64,000 nt of DNA from Symsagittifera roscoffensis. Lineage: Eukaryota > Xenacoelomorpha > Acoela > Convolutidae. Under the pieces are notes generated by a model. It made no database searches and was not told the origin of the DNA. It saw only the letters and a list, made by a program, of their open reading frames with translations. Location of the stretch: assembly GCF_963678635.1 (NCBI RefSeq), contig NC_087066.1, positions 14,368,517-14,432,516 of the forward strand, read 5' to 3'. How positions within the stretch are numbered: the stretch's first letter is position 1; every line of letters begins with the position of its first letter. The translations under genes were made by a program, and so were the position numbers. Below, piece by piece: positions 11,562-23,218 of the stretch.

Positions 11562-12049
11562 TTGTTCCGACTTTCGGGGTGGGTTTTTTTTTCTTCAGAC
11601 AAATTTTGTCTTTTTAGCTAGCCATTTTTGACGGAATTTTTATTTATCATTCAAAAGGTATTGTTGTTCTGAGCTTAAATTTGAAAAGATATTTTACATG
11701 TGATCATTTTTCGTAAAGTTATGGGGGTTTAGAGGTTGCCATTTTGGCCAATTTGGGACAATTAGCGCACGATTTATTTCGCGCGTTAGCGGAGAGTTCA
11801 TCCGCCATAGAAATCGTTCCAAATTGGTTAAAAGAAGCTTATGTGCCATAATTGGTTTGTTACAAGGAGCAAAATCTATCCTTTTGTACTTTGTATGGCG
11901 TGTGGGGGGATGATTTTCAAAAAAATTTCGAACTTTAGAATTTTTTTTTGTTTCATTTCATTGAATTTTTTAAATGTTATTACTGCTCCATAAACCTTAA
12001 AAGGCAGTCGGAACATTCAGGGTTTTGCCCTGGTACGAACAGTCTTGTT
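11562..12049 (+). mobile_element. Helentron-associated (HINE/DINE-like) non-autonomous element, copy 1
   Basis: The 5' end is TTGTTCCGACTTTCG and the 3' end is CAGTCGGAACATTC followed by a short hairpin and CAGTCTTGTT. TGTTCCGACT is therefore inverted near both ends, with a terminal stem-loop only at the 3' side, the layout known for HINE elements. This copy lost about 28 bases between TTTCG and GGGGTGGG, and its hairpin is mutated (CAGGGTTTTGCCCTG). No coding. Confidence 0.75.
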
Positions 12050-12768
12050 ACACTTTAATTCTAACTAAACTCAAGGAATGATATCTCCAATTGATTAGAA
12101 ATATTAGTGTTTGATGAACAAATACCACAAGAGTATTAGTGTTTATCGAAGTGTGCATTATTTAAAAAATCTCAAAATTGTATCTGCTGTTATCGCGCTG
12201 GACCTGGGTAATTTCCTATTGCACCAGTCGCTGAAACTTTTCTCTGGTGGTCTCTAAAAATTGGGAAAATACTTTTTTTTTGGCCAAGATAATTTTGTAA
12301 TGCTCATTTTTGCCCATCAAAATTATGATTACCTAAATAATTTTGAAGGAGTTGAGAAAACGTTTCACATTGAGATAGAGTTTCACAGTATGGAAGCTTT
12401 TGAAATTTTTTTTGAGTTTTTTTGTTTTAAGTCAGCCATTTCAAACTTTCCGTAAGAACCCCAGCATAAAACAACTTGGCTAAAACTTCTGTGTTTTTTA
12501 GAAATGTTAAGCCAGATATAGTGGTCGCAAAATTGTATTTAAGAACCTTTGAAAACAAAATTTGACCAGCAGAAATTGCCGATATTTCCCCTCCCCCAAA
12601 ATATTACTGTGTTTTTAGTTCATTTATGGCAATTGATATTGATGTTTTTGAGTGGCGGATACTAAAATTATTTCTTGACCTGTTTTTTTTTCAAATCGCA
12701 ATAGCTTTTCAAATACTTCTTAAACAATTTTGTTTTGATCGTTCACGGGGTGAAAAAAACTAAAGAGA
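12050..12768. other. no gene; spacer between inverted element copies
   Basis: AT-rich sequence between two oppositely oriented copies of the same element. The open frame at 12261-12455 is low complexity. Confidence 0.5.
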
Positions 12769-13321
12769 ACAAGACTGCTCGTATCAGGGCGAAGCCCTGA
12801 AAGTTCCGACTGCCTTTGAACGTTTATGGAGCAGTAATAACATAAACTACAAAAAAAATTAAAAGAAATAAAATAAAATGAAAAACTTTTTTTTCCACAA
12901 TTTGAAAATTTTTCTCTGAAAATCATCCCCCCACACGCCATATAAAGTACAAAACAAAATATTTTGCCCCTTGTAACAAATCGATTATGGCAAAAAAGCT
13001 TCTTTCAAGTAATTTGGAACGATTTCTGAGACGGATTAAATCTCCGATTACGCGTTAATAACTCGATTTATATCGCGCGTTAATTGTCCCAAATTGGTCA
13101 AAATGGCCAAAATGGCAATCCTTAAACCCTCATAACTTAACGAAAAAAGATCACAGGTGAAATATCTTTTCAAATTCAAGCTCAGGACAACAATAGCTTT
13201 CGAATGATGTAAAAATTTCTGTCAAAAATGGCTAGTTAAAAAGTCGAAATTTGTCTGAAGAAAAAAAAACTCACCCCGAGCACAAATATTCCGTTACTTT
13301 CGTATCGAAAGTCGGAACAAC
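12769..13321 (-). mobile_element. HINE/DINE-like element, copy 2
   Basis: Reverse orientation. It starts AACAAGACTGCTCGTATCAG, shows the intact hairpin CAGGGCGAAGCCCTG, and ends CTTTCGTATCGAAAGTCGG followed by AACAA. Full length, about 553 bases. With copy 1 it makes an inverted pair 720 bases apart. Confidence 0.85.
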
Positions 13322-13466
13322 AAGGCCAAAGACTATACTTCAAGGTCCAAAATTTAAAACTGTAATAAATGCTTTAAAAAATTATAGTAATTTGCTCGCT
13401 TAGCAACAGCCCATCCCAGGGCTCTGGGTGTCATATTGCTCAAGCAGTTCAGTAACCGTGATATCA

Positions 13467-14584
13467 ATGTTAAGTAAATATCTATTACTTAATATATTCA
13501 GATAACTTTAATATGAAGGAAGATCCAGAAATAACGTGAAACCCTTTTTGGAATTTACAATTGAAGAAGGAATAAAAATGCAAAGGACGAAGATCTAGAA
13601 AATAACGCAATCAAATTTAAAGCTGAGTATCAAACCTCCTCTGATTATTATAATTTTTTTAAACTATTTTGTTAATATTTTTCCTGCTGAGCGGGGAATG
13701 TGATACAGTTCTAGCAATAAACTTGATGTTTATGTTATGTAAATATTAATTTTTTATTATATTTTATACCAAGGTCACTAAAGACCATTTCATACAGCAA
13801 CTGTACCCTTCAGTTGCCAGTTATTATAGCTCTGATTTAGCAACGGAAAATAGCAAAGTTCAGATCAACAACCCTTGCATGATTTACTTTACATACGCAA
13901 GAAATAAGCCAAATTTTTCATTCATGTACCAAGATTCTTCTAAGATTTGAACTAAATACGTAAGAATTAAAGGCAAGATTTTGCTTTCACCATGCAAGTT
14001 TCTTTCAGCATTGAAATCCATATCCATGTTAAGTAAATATCTATTACGTATTATATTCATATAACTTTAATATCAAGGAAGATCCAGAAATAACGTGAAA
14101 CCCTAGTTGGAATTTACAATTGAAGAAGGAATAAAAATGCAAGGGACGAAGATCTAGAAAATAACGCAATCAAATTTAAAGCTGAGTATCAAACCTCCTC
14201 TTATTATTATATATATTTTTACTATTTTGTTATTATTTTTCCTGCTGAGCGGGGAATGTGATACAGCTCTAGCAATAACCCTGATGTTTATGTTATGTAA
14301 ATATTAATTTTTTATTATATTTTATACCAAGGTCACTAAAGACCATTTCATACAGCAACTGTACCCTTCAGTTGCCAATTATTATAGCTCTGATTTAGCA
14401 ACGGAAAATAGCAAAGTTCAGATCAACAATTCTTGCATGATTTACTTTACATACGCAAGAAATAAGCCAAATTTTTCATTCATGTACCAAGATTCTTCTA
14501 AGATTTGAACTAAATACGTAAGAATTAAAGGCAAGATTTTGCTTTCACCATGGAAGTTTCTTGCAGCATTTGAAATCCATATCC
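13467..14584 (+). repeat. 559-bp tandem duplication, two units
   Basis: Unit 1 (13467-14025) and unit 2 (14026-14584) both begin ATGTTAAGTAAATATCTATTAC and end GAAATCCATATCC. They match base for base except for a few substitutions and a short AT-rich length change near 13640/14200. No reading frame is conserved between them beyond chance. Confidence 0.9.
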
Positions 14585-14765
14585 AAGGAACAAGTAGTAA
14601 TTTGCTAGGTAGTAAGGCAGATGTTGCAATTTGTAACGTCTTGAAAGAATCTTACTAGATTTTGTTATATAGCCCAATTACATACAAAATATTACATAAA
14701 ATATCATTTATGCAAGATCGTCATGCATATTTATGCAGATAGCTCAGCCTGCTCAACTAAGGTTG

Positions 14766-14965
14766 NNNNNNNNNNNNNNNNNNNNNNNNNNNNNNNNNNN
14801 NNNNNNNNNNNNNNNNNNNNNNNNNNNNNNNNNNNNNNNNNNNNNNNNNNNNNNNNNNNNNNNNNNNNNNNNNNNNNNNNNNNNNNNNNNNNNNNNNNNN
14901 NNNNNNNNNNNNNNNNNNNNNNNNNNNNNNNNNNNNNNNNNNNNNNNNNNNNNNNNNNNNNNNNN
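14766..14965. other. assembly gap of exactly 200 N
   Basis: A run of exactly 200 N, a size typical of an arbitrary scaffold gap. It abuts the first copy of the 2.79-kb duplication, so sequence order here is uncertain. Confidence 0.98.
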
Positions 14966-15113
14966 AAAATGGATTTAGATCAACTTCAAACTTGAATCAG
15001 AAAATGAAAAAAAAACAGATTTTTTGCAGTCATTTGCAGATACATAACTGATTGGCTAAAATACTTTTTCAAAGATTGGGAAAGATTGGCAAAGATACTT
15101 TTTCAACCCATCG

Positions 15114-16147
15114 ATTTCGCACTGAAACCACTTCAATATGCAATTTTTTAAAATTTTTAAATGCATTATATATGATTATAATCGATTAAAAATGAATAAT
15201 AATTTAACAATTTTTCGAAATAATAAAAATCATTATAATCGATTAATTTATGAATTTTTTTTTCAAATTTTATTGAATTATAATCCAGTATAATGGATTA
15301 TAAATCAGTATTATTCAGCAAACTTCATCGCTTCATTTCGTTTTAGTTTTGTTGTGTTTTGTGCGCTTTTCAGTTGGTTAACGAACTGAAAGAAACTGTG
15401 ATTTTGTACTTATAGCCACCGGCGGATTTAGGAAGGGGCGACGTGGGAGTGGGGGATCTCAATGTTCTTGAGATCCCCCACTATTATGAGGTCCCCCAAT
15501 ACATTGAGATATCCATTTTTGGCTTACTGACCCAAAAATTTTTTAACGGCGCCTAATATATTTTAATTTGAGGGAGTGCGCACCGGAAAAAAAGCAATTT
15601 TTTGGTCAAATTTTGTTCAAAAAATGATTAAAAAAATCCTTTTTTGGCACGTTTTTTTTTCAAAATTTTGAGCATAAAATTTGACACCAAAACATGGTCT
15701 TTTTAATGCTTTGGGAGAGCTTGGAATCAATCTAATCAACCTTTATAGGGTTTAGGAGACCCCCTTCGCTAAAGTCCTAGATCCGCCCCTGGTTTACTGA
15801 TTTTTACTTCTTACTGATTTTTACTGTGTTTTAATGCAGAATAGTTAAATTATCTTTCATTACAATTGATTTTTTCTTGTGAAATAATATTTTGATAGAA
15901 AAAGAGATTACAATCTAATTTAATAGATTATAATAGATTATAAGAGATTATAAATGATTATAAGAGATTTTCAGAAAAATTATAATCAATTATAATTTAT
16001 TAAAATGTCACTAAAAAGGTTATCATTATAATGGATTATAAATCGTGTAAAAATCTAAAATTGGCGCTTATAGTTTATTATAATTTTGCTTAAAGTACGA
16101 TTACAATTATGAGATAATCGATTATTTTCTCTTTTTACTGAGTGCGG
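15114..16147. mobile_element. AT-palindrome MITE with a nested insertion
   Basis: The left end TTTCGCACTGAAACCACTTC and the right end ACTGAGTGCGGG resemble the CCCGCACT termini of the element at 2393-2595. The interior is built of ATTATAATCGATTA-type palindromes (15170-15310, 15900-16130). Between them sits a separate element at 15416-15792. The right terminus is more convincing than the left. Confidence 0.5.
15416..15792. mobile_element. GGCGGAT-type MITE, nested
   Basis: The left end CCACCGGCGGATTTAGGA and the right end TCCTAGATCCGCCCCTGG are inverted repeats (CCAnnGGCGGATYTAGGA). The interior has a local palindrome, GGGGGATCTCAATG / TTGAGATCCCCCA, and no coding capacity. The duplicate lies at 19623-19999. 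The family resembles the element at 62430-62686. Confidence 0.75.
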
Positions 16148-16246
16148 GTAGTTAATTAAAAAATGATGCTTATAAGTTACCCACTGCTAATACATTCCAA
16201 ATCGGTGTTTTTAGAATCATTTTTTGTATTCTTTTCTAAAAGAAAA

Positions 16247-16610
16247 CATAACAGCTCGTATCAGAGCGATGTATTGAATGTTCCGCTGCCCTGCTCATCG
16301 AAATTCATTCAAACCATTGTTGAATCTAAAGATTTGATGAAATTTTTAGAACAAAAATTTTACAAAGTTTTGCAGATTTATTTTGACCTCTCCACAGACA
16401 TGTAAATTACCCAATTTTAGCGTAGCGTAGCGTGTTTAGCGTAGCGTATTAGCTAGTGAATAGTAGCTTATGGCGAGTTCTTGACATCAAATGGCTTGCC
16501 TCAATCAGTTCGAAACAATAACGGAGCCGGATTAAATTGTACCTTACGAGTTAATAGCACGAAATTTTTTGCGCGTTAATCTTCCCTATTTGACCAAACG
16601 TTTTTTTGTA
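16247..16610 (-). mobile_element. old, diverged HINE/DINE-like copy
   Basis: AACAGCTCGTATCAGAGCGATG and ATTGAATGTTCCGCTGCC match the 3' tip of the family. CGGATTAAATTGTACCTTACG and GCGCGTTAATCTTCCC match its interior. A second tip-like fragment follows at 16697 (AAGACTGCTCGGATCAG). The duplicate lies at about 20454-20817. Boundaries are approximate. Confidence 0.4.
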
Positions 16611-17807
16611 AAGCTCGGGTCGATAGTACTCAGAGCGCAACTAAATACCACACCACGTGCAAATAGTCTGACATTCTCTTTCAAATGGTGGGTCAAAAGA
16701 CTGCTCGGATCAGTGCCAAGATTTGAAAGTTTTTTTTTGTGTCCTTTTAAGGTTCAACAGTACTTTTATCTGCAGCAGTTTCGTTCAAATAATCTTGAAA
16801 TTAAAATCCTAAAAATTGTTGATAAATCTCACACAAAATCTCGTGTACAAAATGATTTATCTCCCAACTATTAACACTTTATTTGGAACCATTTGATCGA
16901 ATCGTTTCAGTTTGCATTGATTTCACTCGCCAAACACGCTACGCGTCAAGAGAAAGTTGGTAAAATGCCCACAATAAAAAAAACGTCAAGTTTCAATTTT
17001 CCGTCGGAACAAAAGTGATGGCTGGTAACTGTTTTTTGAATTTCGAGCTGGTGAAAACTATATACTTCAGATCTTGTTGATAGTTCTGCCAGAAACTCTG
17101 AATTGTAAATTTGATTTGAATTGCATGAAAAATCACCTACAGCTTAAAAACTTTGTCAATTTTCTTTTAACGTAACCAATTGTTTTAATTAGCTCACGTT
17201 TAGCTAATACGAGTTCGCTGAAACTGACATCGATAGCAACAGAAAAATTGGAGAGATTTTTTTGAGTTCAAAAAGAAATGAAGGTGAAGTATAGGAGGAA
17301 AACGTTTGCGGTTAATTGACATAGAGTAAAAAGAAATTGAATACGATTTTGAAGCAATGATTGATTTGGTTTTAAATTTTTTTTGTACCTTGTACCAGTT
17401 ATGTTTTTTAATTCAAATGGAATAACATTGACCTCACATTACTCAAAAAAGCGAATTTTTAATTCGATGTTTGAAAAGTCTTAGCTTTTATTTTTTTATG
17501 TTTTGCATCTGGGTTTAGATGAAGGTTTTTCGAAAGCGACAATTGTTCGATTGCAACAAAACTTGTTTTAATTTAAATAAATCAATTCCGAACAGTGTCA
17601 ATAATTTTGTCTTTTTTTCTTTGATTACCATATTGAAATTTTTTTGAACTAAGAATAAAAATTTCCTTCTAGTTCGTATTGTTTTTTATCAATATATTGG
17701 TTAGAAAAAACTTATTAACTACGTGGTGTTGAAGCTCACTTATCTTTTTTTTGGTCGTAGATTAATATATGCTGCTCGATTAAACTCTGGACATAGATAA
17801 ACCCGAA

Positions 17808-18873
17808 CTGACAAAAATGGATTACGATCAATTTTACTATGAAAAAAGTACGTTGATTAAATTTTGATCGATTTTAGTATGAAAAAAGTACGAAGATTAA
17901 ATAAGAAAAATCGAGATTGATTTGGATCGATTTAAAATTGAATTAAATTGATCTTAAATCCCAGCTTAAAAAACTGATCAAAATCAATTTTAAATCGATT
18001 TTAATCCATTTTTATCAGTCTTAATTTGTTATTTAAATTAGGGGATTAAAACGGACTTAAATCAATTTAAATCAATTTTTTTCACTCCAGTTTCATCAGT
18101 TTCGAATTTTTATTGCATTTATTTATTGCCTATCATTTTTGATTTTTACATCCATAGTGTATTGTAGCATAAATCGTAGCAAAAAAAGACCAAGTAAAAA
18201 GACCAAAATATCGATAAAACTCCATAATTTCCTCGTTTGTTTTGAGTTCAAAAACTGATCAATATTGACCCTTTTCTTGATTCGTTTCATAAATTTTTGC
18301 TCATAATCTGATTTACATTGCATATTAATGAGATCAAAATTTATTTTTTTTCTGACCCTTTTTTTGTTTTTTACATTGAATTATGCCCATAATTTGACTT
18401 ACAATAAATTTCTATGACTTCATTGCATAATTTCGAGCTTCAAATTTGAAACATTTAGAATGAAATCTATAACATCTGGCACGTGTGCTTTTTTCAAAAA
18501 AATATAGATTAAATTATTTTTTTCTAAAGATTTTTTTGCCGTGATAGCAAAACATTGATTTTAGTGAGTCTGAAAATCCATCCAAATCGATTTAAATCGA
18601 TGTTTAAGGCACTTAAATCGATCCAAAATTTTCAAAAAAGATCGATTTAAATCAATTTTAAATGGAATTAAGTGAGATTTGGATGGATTTAAGTGAGTTT
18701 TGGATGGATTTTAATGAGTCGGAAAAGCGATTTAATTAGATTTTTTAGACACTTAAATCGACACTAAAATTTCAAAAAAGATCGGTTTAAATCGATTTAA
18801 AATCCATTTAAGTTCGTAAAATTTGGATCGATTTGAAATCGATTTAAAATCAATTCAAATTGATCCGAAACCT
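17808..18873. mobile_element. 1.07-kb inverted-repeat element filled with AAATCGATTT repeats
   Basis: The left end CTGACAAAAATGGATTACGA and the right end, reverse-complemented as CTGACAAAAAAGGTTTCGGA, are imperfect terminal inverted repeats; both continue into TCAATTT. The interior is two clusters (17820-18090, 18560-18860) of degenerate AAATCGATTT palindromes around an AT-rich spacer with no credible gene. No clear target duplication. The same TGACAAAAATGGATT word starts duplication copy B at 19168. Confidence 0.65.
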
Positions 18874-19167
18874 TTTTTGTCAGTGGGGAACCCTCAAAAA
18901 TAGCAAAAACCAACACAACGGTGAATGAACAATATTGTGTTTTTTAAAGAAAATTCATAGTCCTGCTATACTCTCATGGGATTTTAGTAATGAAGAGTTA
19001 TAATAAATCAAACTTTGTTGTCAAAATAGCTCTCCTAGTTGAGCTTAAGAGAAAACTTGCTGAAATAAGATCAAAAATTAACCTCACAGACTTTCTGTCT
19101 TAGGGTTTTCGGATACCATCGCGCCTTAAAAATCTATTTCAGTTTCTAAAAATGTAGGTTCCCGCAA

Positions 19168-21959
19168 TGACAAAAATGGATTTAGATCAACTTCAAACTT
19201 GAATCAGAAAATAAAAAAAACAGATTTTTTGCAGTCATTTGCAGATACATAACTGATTGGCTAAAATACTTTTTCAAAGATTGGGAAAGATTGGCAAAGA
19301 TACTTTTTCAACCCATCGATTTCGCACTGAAACCACTTCAATATGCAATTTTTTAAAATTTTTAAATGCATTATATATGATTATAATCGATTAAAAATGA
19401 ATAATAATTTAACAATTTTTCGAAATAATAAAAATCATTATAATCGATTAATTTATGAATTTTTTTTTTTCAAATTTTATTGAATTATAATCCAGTATAA
19501 TGGATTATAAATCAGTATTATTCAGCAAACTTCATCGCTTCATTTCGTTTTAGTTTTGTTGTGTTTTGTGCGCTTTTCAGTTGGTTAACGAACTGAAAGA
19601 AACTGTGATTTTGTACTTATAGCCACCGGCGGATTTAGGAAGGGGCGACGTGGGAGTGGGGGATCTCAATGTTCTTGAGATCCCCCACTATTATGAGGTC
19701 CCCCAATACATTGAGATATCCATTTTTGGCTTACTGACCCAAAAATTTTTTAACGGTGCCTAATATATTTTAATTTGAGGGAGTGCGCACCGGAAAAAAA
19801 GCAATTTTTTGGTCAAATTTTGTTCAAAAAATGATTAAAAAAATCCTTTTTTGGCACGTTTTTTTTTCAAAATTTTGAGCATAAAATTTGACACCAAAAC
19901 ATGGTCTTTTTAATGCTTTGGGAGAGCTTGGAATCAATCTAATCAACCTTTATAGGGTTTAGGAGACCCTCTTCGCTAAAGTCCTAGATCCGCCCCTGGT
20001 TTACTGATTTTTACTTCTTACTGATTTTTACTGTGTTTTAATGCAGAATAGTTAAATTATCTTTCATTACAATTGATTTTTTCTTGTGAAATAATATTTT
20101 GATAGAAAAAGAGATTACAATCTAATTTAATAGATTATAATAGATTATAAGAGATTATAAATGATTATAAGAGATTTTCAGAAAAATTATAATCAATTAT
20201 AATTTATTAAAATGTCACTAAAAAGGTTATCATTATAATGGATTATAAATCGTGTAAAAATCTAAAATTGGCGCTTATAGTTTATTATAATTTTGCTTAA
20301 AGTACGATTACAATTATGAGATAATCGATTATTTTCTCTTTTTACTGAGTGCGGGTAGTTAATTAAAAAATGATGCTTATAAGTTACCCACTGCTAATAC
20401 ATTCCAAATCGGTGTTTTTAGAATCATTTTTTGTATTCTTTTCTAAAAGAAAACATAACAGCTCGTATCAGAGCGATGTATTGAATGTTCCGCTGCCCTG
20501 CTCATCGAAATTCATTCAAACCATTGTTGAATCTAAAGATTTGATGAAATTTTTAGAACAAAAATTTTACAAAGTTTTGCAGATTTATTTTGACCTCTCC
20601 ACAGACATGTAAATTACCCAATTTTAGCGTAGCGTAGCGTGTTTAGCGTAGCGTATTAGCTAGTGAATAGTAGCTTATGGCGAGTTCTTGACATCAAATG
20701 GCTTGCCTCAATCAGTTCGAAACAATAACGGAGCCGGATTAAATTGTACCTTACGAGTTAATAGCACGAAATTTTTTGCGCGTTAATCTTCCCTATTTGA
20801 CCAAACGTTTTTTTGTAAAGCTCGGGTCGATAGTACTCAGAGCGCAACTAAATACCACACCACGTGCAAATAGTCTGACATTCTCTTTCAAATGGTGGGT
20901 CAAAAGACTGCTCGGATCAGTGCCAAGATTTGAAAGTTTTTTTTTGTGTCCTTTTAAGGTTCAACAGTACTTTTATCTGCAGCAGTTTCGTTCAAATAAT
21001 CTTGAAATTAAAATCCTAAAAATTGTTGATAAATCTCACACAAAATCTCGTGTACAAAATGATTTATCTCCCAACTATTAACACTTTATTTGGAACCATT
21101 TGATCGAATCGTTTCAGTTTGCATTGATTTCACTCGCCAAACACGCTACGCGTCAAGAGAAAGTTGGTAAAATGCCCACAATAAAAAAAACGTCAAGTTT
21201 CAATTTTCCGTCGGAACAAAAGTGATGGCTGGTAACTGTTTTTTGAATTTTGAGCTGGTGAAAACTATATACTTCAGATCTTGTTGATAGTTCTGCCAGA
21301 AACTCTGAATTGTAAATTTGATTTGAATTGCATGAAAAATCACCTACAGCTTAAAAACTTTGTCAATTTTCTTTTAACGTAACCAATTGTTTTAATTAGC
21401 TCACGTTTAGCTAATACGAGTTCGCTGAAACTGACATCGATAGCAACAGAAAAATTGGAGAGATTTTTTTGAGTTCAAAAAGAAATGAAGGTGAAGTATA
21501 GGAGGAAAACGTTTGCGGTTAATTGACATAGAGTAAAAAGAAATTGAATACGATTTTGAAGCAATGATTGATTTGGTTTTAAATTTTTTTTGTACCTTGT
21601 ACCAGTTATGTTTTTTAATTCAAATGGAATAACATTGACCTCACATTACTCAAAAAAGCGAATTTTTAATTCGATGTTTGAAAAGTCTTAGCTTTTATTT
21701 TTTTATGTTTTGCATCTGGGTTTAGATGAAGGTTTTTCGAAAGCGACAATTGTTCGATTGCAACAAAACTTGTTTTAATTTAAATAAATCAATTCCGAAC
21801 AGTGTCAATAATTTTGTCTTTTTTTCTTTGATTACCATATTGAAATTTTTTTGAACTAAGAATAAAAATTTCCTTCTAGTTCGTATTGTTTTTTATCAAT
21901 ATATTGGTTAGAAAAAACTTATTAACTACGTGGTGTTGAAGCTCACTTATCTTTTTTTT
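19168..21959 (+). repeat. 2.79-kb direct duplication, copy B
   Basis: Counterpart of 14966-17752. It opens with TGACAAAAATGGATTTAGAT, giving the true left end that copy A loses in the gap, and stops at a T-run before AAAATTTGAATTC. The nested MITE lies at 19623-19999. Confidence 0.95.
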
Positions 21960-22106
21960 AAAATTTGAATTCTGTGTTTCCTTGCGTTTATTACTCTTTT
22001 CCAACTATCAGTTGGCTATGGTTGTGTTTTGAAGGGAAAACTTTTTTAAAATCTTGGAATCAACAAAAACTCTCTAAAACCTCTTTACGAAATCCATTTT
22101 TTTTAG

Positions 22107-22276
22107 TGTGTCTCTCGACGCTAATCAGAGCCAAGTACCTGGACGAAGAAGCTGCGAATGATCTGTTAGACGAAGGTGAGTTAGTTATGGTTAATTATTC
22201 GGCTGCCAACTGGAATCTTACGTTTTTTTCTCGTCATCTATTTTCCACCGTAGGTCAGATCCGGTTGAGTTCACAA
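22107..22276 (+). CDS. two short exons of an unrecognised gene (22107-22175, 22254-22276)
   Basis: A T-rich acceptor (TTTTTTTTAG at 22097-22106) precedes an open 69-base segment read as CLSTLIRAKYLDEEAANDLL and ending DEG across the donor GAAG|GTGAGT (22176). After a 78-base intron ending TTTTCCACCGTAG (22253), a second segment keeps the phase and reads QIRLSSQ, up to a GTACGT donor at 22277. Base composition and codon choice are much less AT-biased than the surroundings. The signals fit a genuine cellular gene with very short introns, but the protein family is not recognised. Flanking exons were not found; the gene may continue beyond the repeats on either side. Confidence 0.5.
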
Positions 22277-22644
22277 GTACGTTGTTGAGTTGTGGTGCTT
22301 AATCGCGTAGGAAATTATTCGAAAATTTTTCTCAGTCAGAAAACTCTGATCCGAAACGTTTCAGCTCCACCTCTCAACGGAGTCTGGAAGAAAAAATAGA
22401 CTCGGTTGTTTTTCGAGGATGATCAATTAATTTATCCTGACTAAAGTTTGTATGCAGTTGAATCAACCATCAAGCAATGAAAGTTTTTTCTTTTATCACA
22501 CAGATTAGCTAAGAACAGCTAAAAAGAAGAGTTAAGAAGAGTAAAATAAAGTAAAGAAAAGTTAAAAAGAAGTAAAGAAGAGTTAATCCTAGTTAAGAGC
22601 AGCCCATATAAAAATGCAAAGTCAGCACCAAAAGCAAAACCTAA
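22277..22644. other. no further exon identified
   Basis: AT-rich sequence with a run of AGTTAAGAAGAGTAAA-type short repeats at about 22500-22600. It may be an intron or 3' region of the gene at 22107. Confidence 0.4.
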
Positions 22645-23162
22645 CGAAATGCTCGTATCAGGGAGACGCCCTGAATGTTCCGACTGCCTTTTAAGTTCTA
22701 TGGAGCACTAGTAACATAAAAAAAATTAAATAAAAATTGAAATGAATTTTTTCTTATTTGAGATTTTTTGTGAAAATCACTCCCCACATGCCATATAAAG
22801 TATGTGATAGATTTTGCTGCTAGTAACAAACCAATTATGGCAAATAGACTTTCTTCAACCAATTTGGAACGATTTCTAAGACGGATTTATTCTCCGCTTA
22901 CGCGTTATTCGCGCGAAATGTATTGCGTGTTTATTGTCCCAAATTGGCCAAAATTGCAATCTTTAAGCCCCATAACTTTGCAAAAAATGATCACAGGTGA
23001 AATATTTTTTCAAATTTTAATCTCAGAACAACAATACTTTGCAAATGCTGGAGGAAAATTCCGTCAAAAAAGGCTAGTTAAAAAGTCGAAATTTGTCTGA
23101 ACAAAAAGAAACCCACCCCGATCACCAATATTCTGTTACTTTCGTCACGAAATTCGGAACAA
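22645..23162 (-). mobile_element. HINE/DINE-like element, copy 3
   Basis: Starts GCTCGTATCAGGGAGACGCC, has CACATGCCATATAAAGTA and the CGCGTTATTCGCGCGAAATG centre, and ends TTTCGTCACGAAATTCGGAA. A short second copy of the 5' tip follows at 23163-23190. Confidence 0.8.
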
Positions 23163-23218
23163 TTACTTTCGTTACAAAACTTAGAACAAAGATCAAGAAA
23201 ACTTCAACATTGGGATTT

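Larger units (their letters stand above)
14966..17752 (+). repeat. 2.79-kb direct duplication, copy A
   Basis: Matches 19173-21959 at an offset of 4,207 bases over its whole length. By eye only a few substitutions (for example GGCGCC/GGTGCC, CCCCCTT/CCCTCTT, TTTCGAG/TTTTGAG) and poly-A/T length changes separate them. Copy A begins at the N gap and ends at a T-run before GGTCGTAG. It contains a CCCGCACT-type AT element with a nested MITE, and two frames (16163-16405, 16569-16874) that repeat identically in copy B but have no recognisable product. Confidence 0.95.

Noticed and set aside
14723-14995. ORFs spanning the N gap
   Set aside because: Most codons are unknown bases; no evidence of coding.
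16163-16405. 80-codon ORF, repeated identically at 20370-20612
   Set aside because: Identity is explained by the 2.79-kb duplication; the frame overlaps an old HINE-like copy and has no recognisable product.
16569-16874. 101-codon ORF, repeated identically at 20776-21081
   Set aside because: Same reason; part of it reads through repeat-derived sequence.
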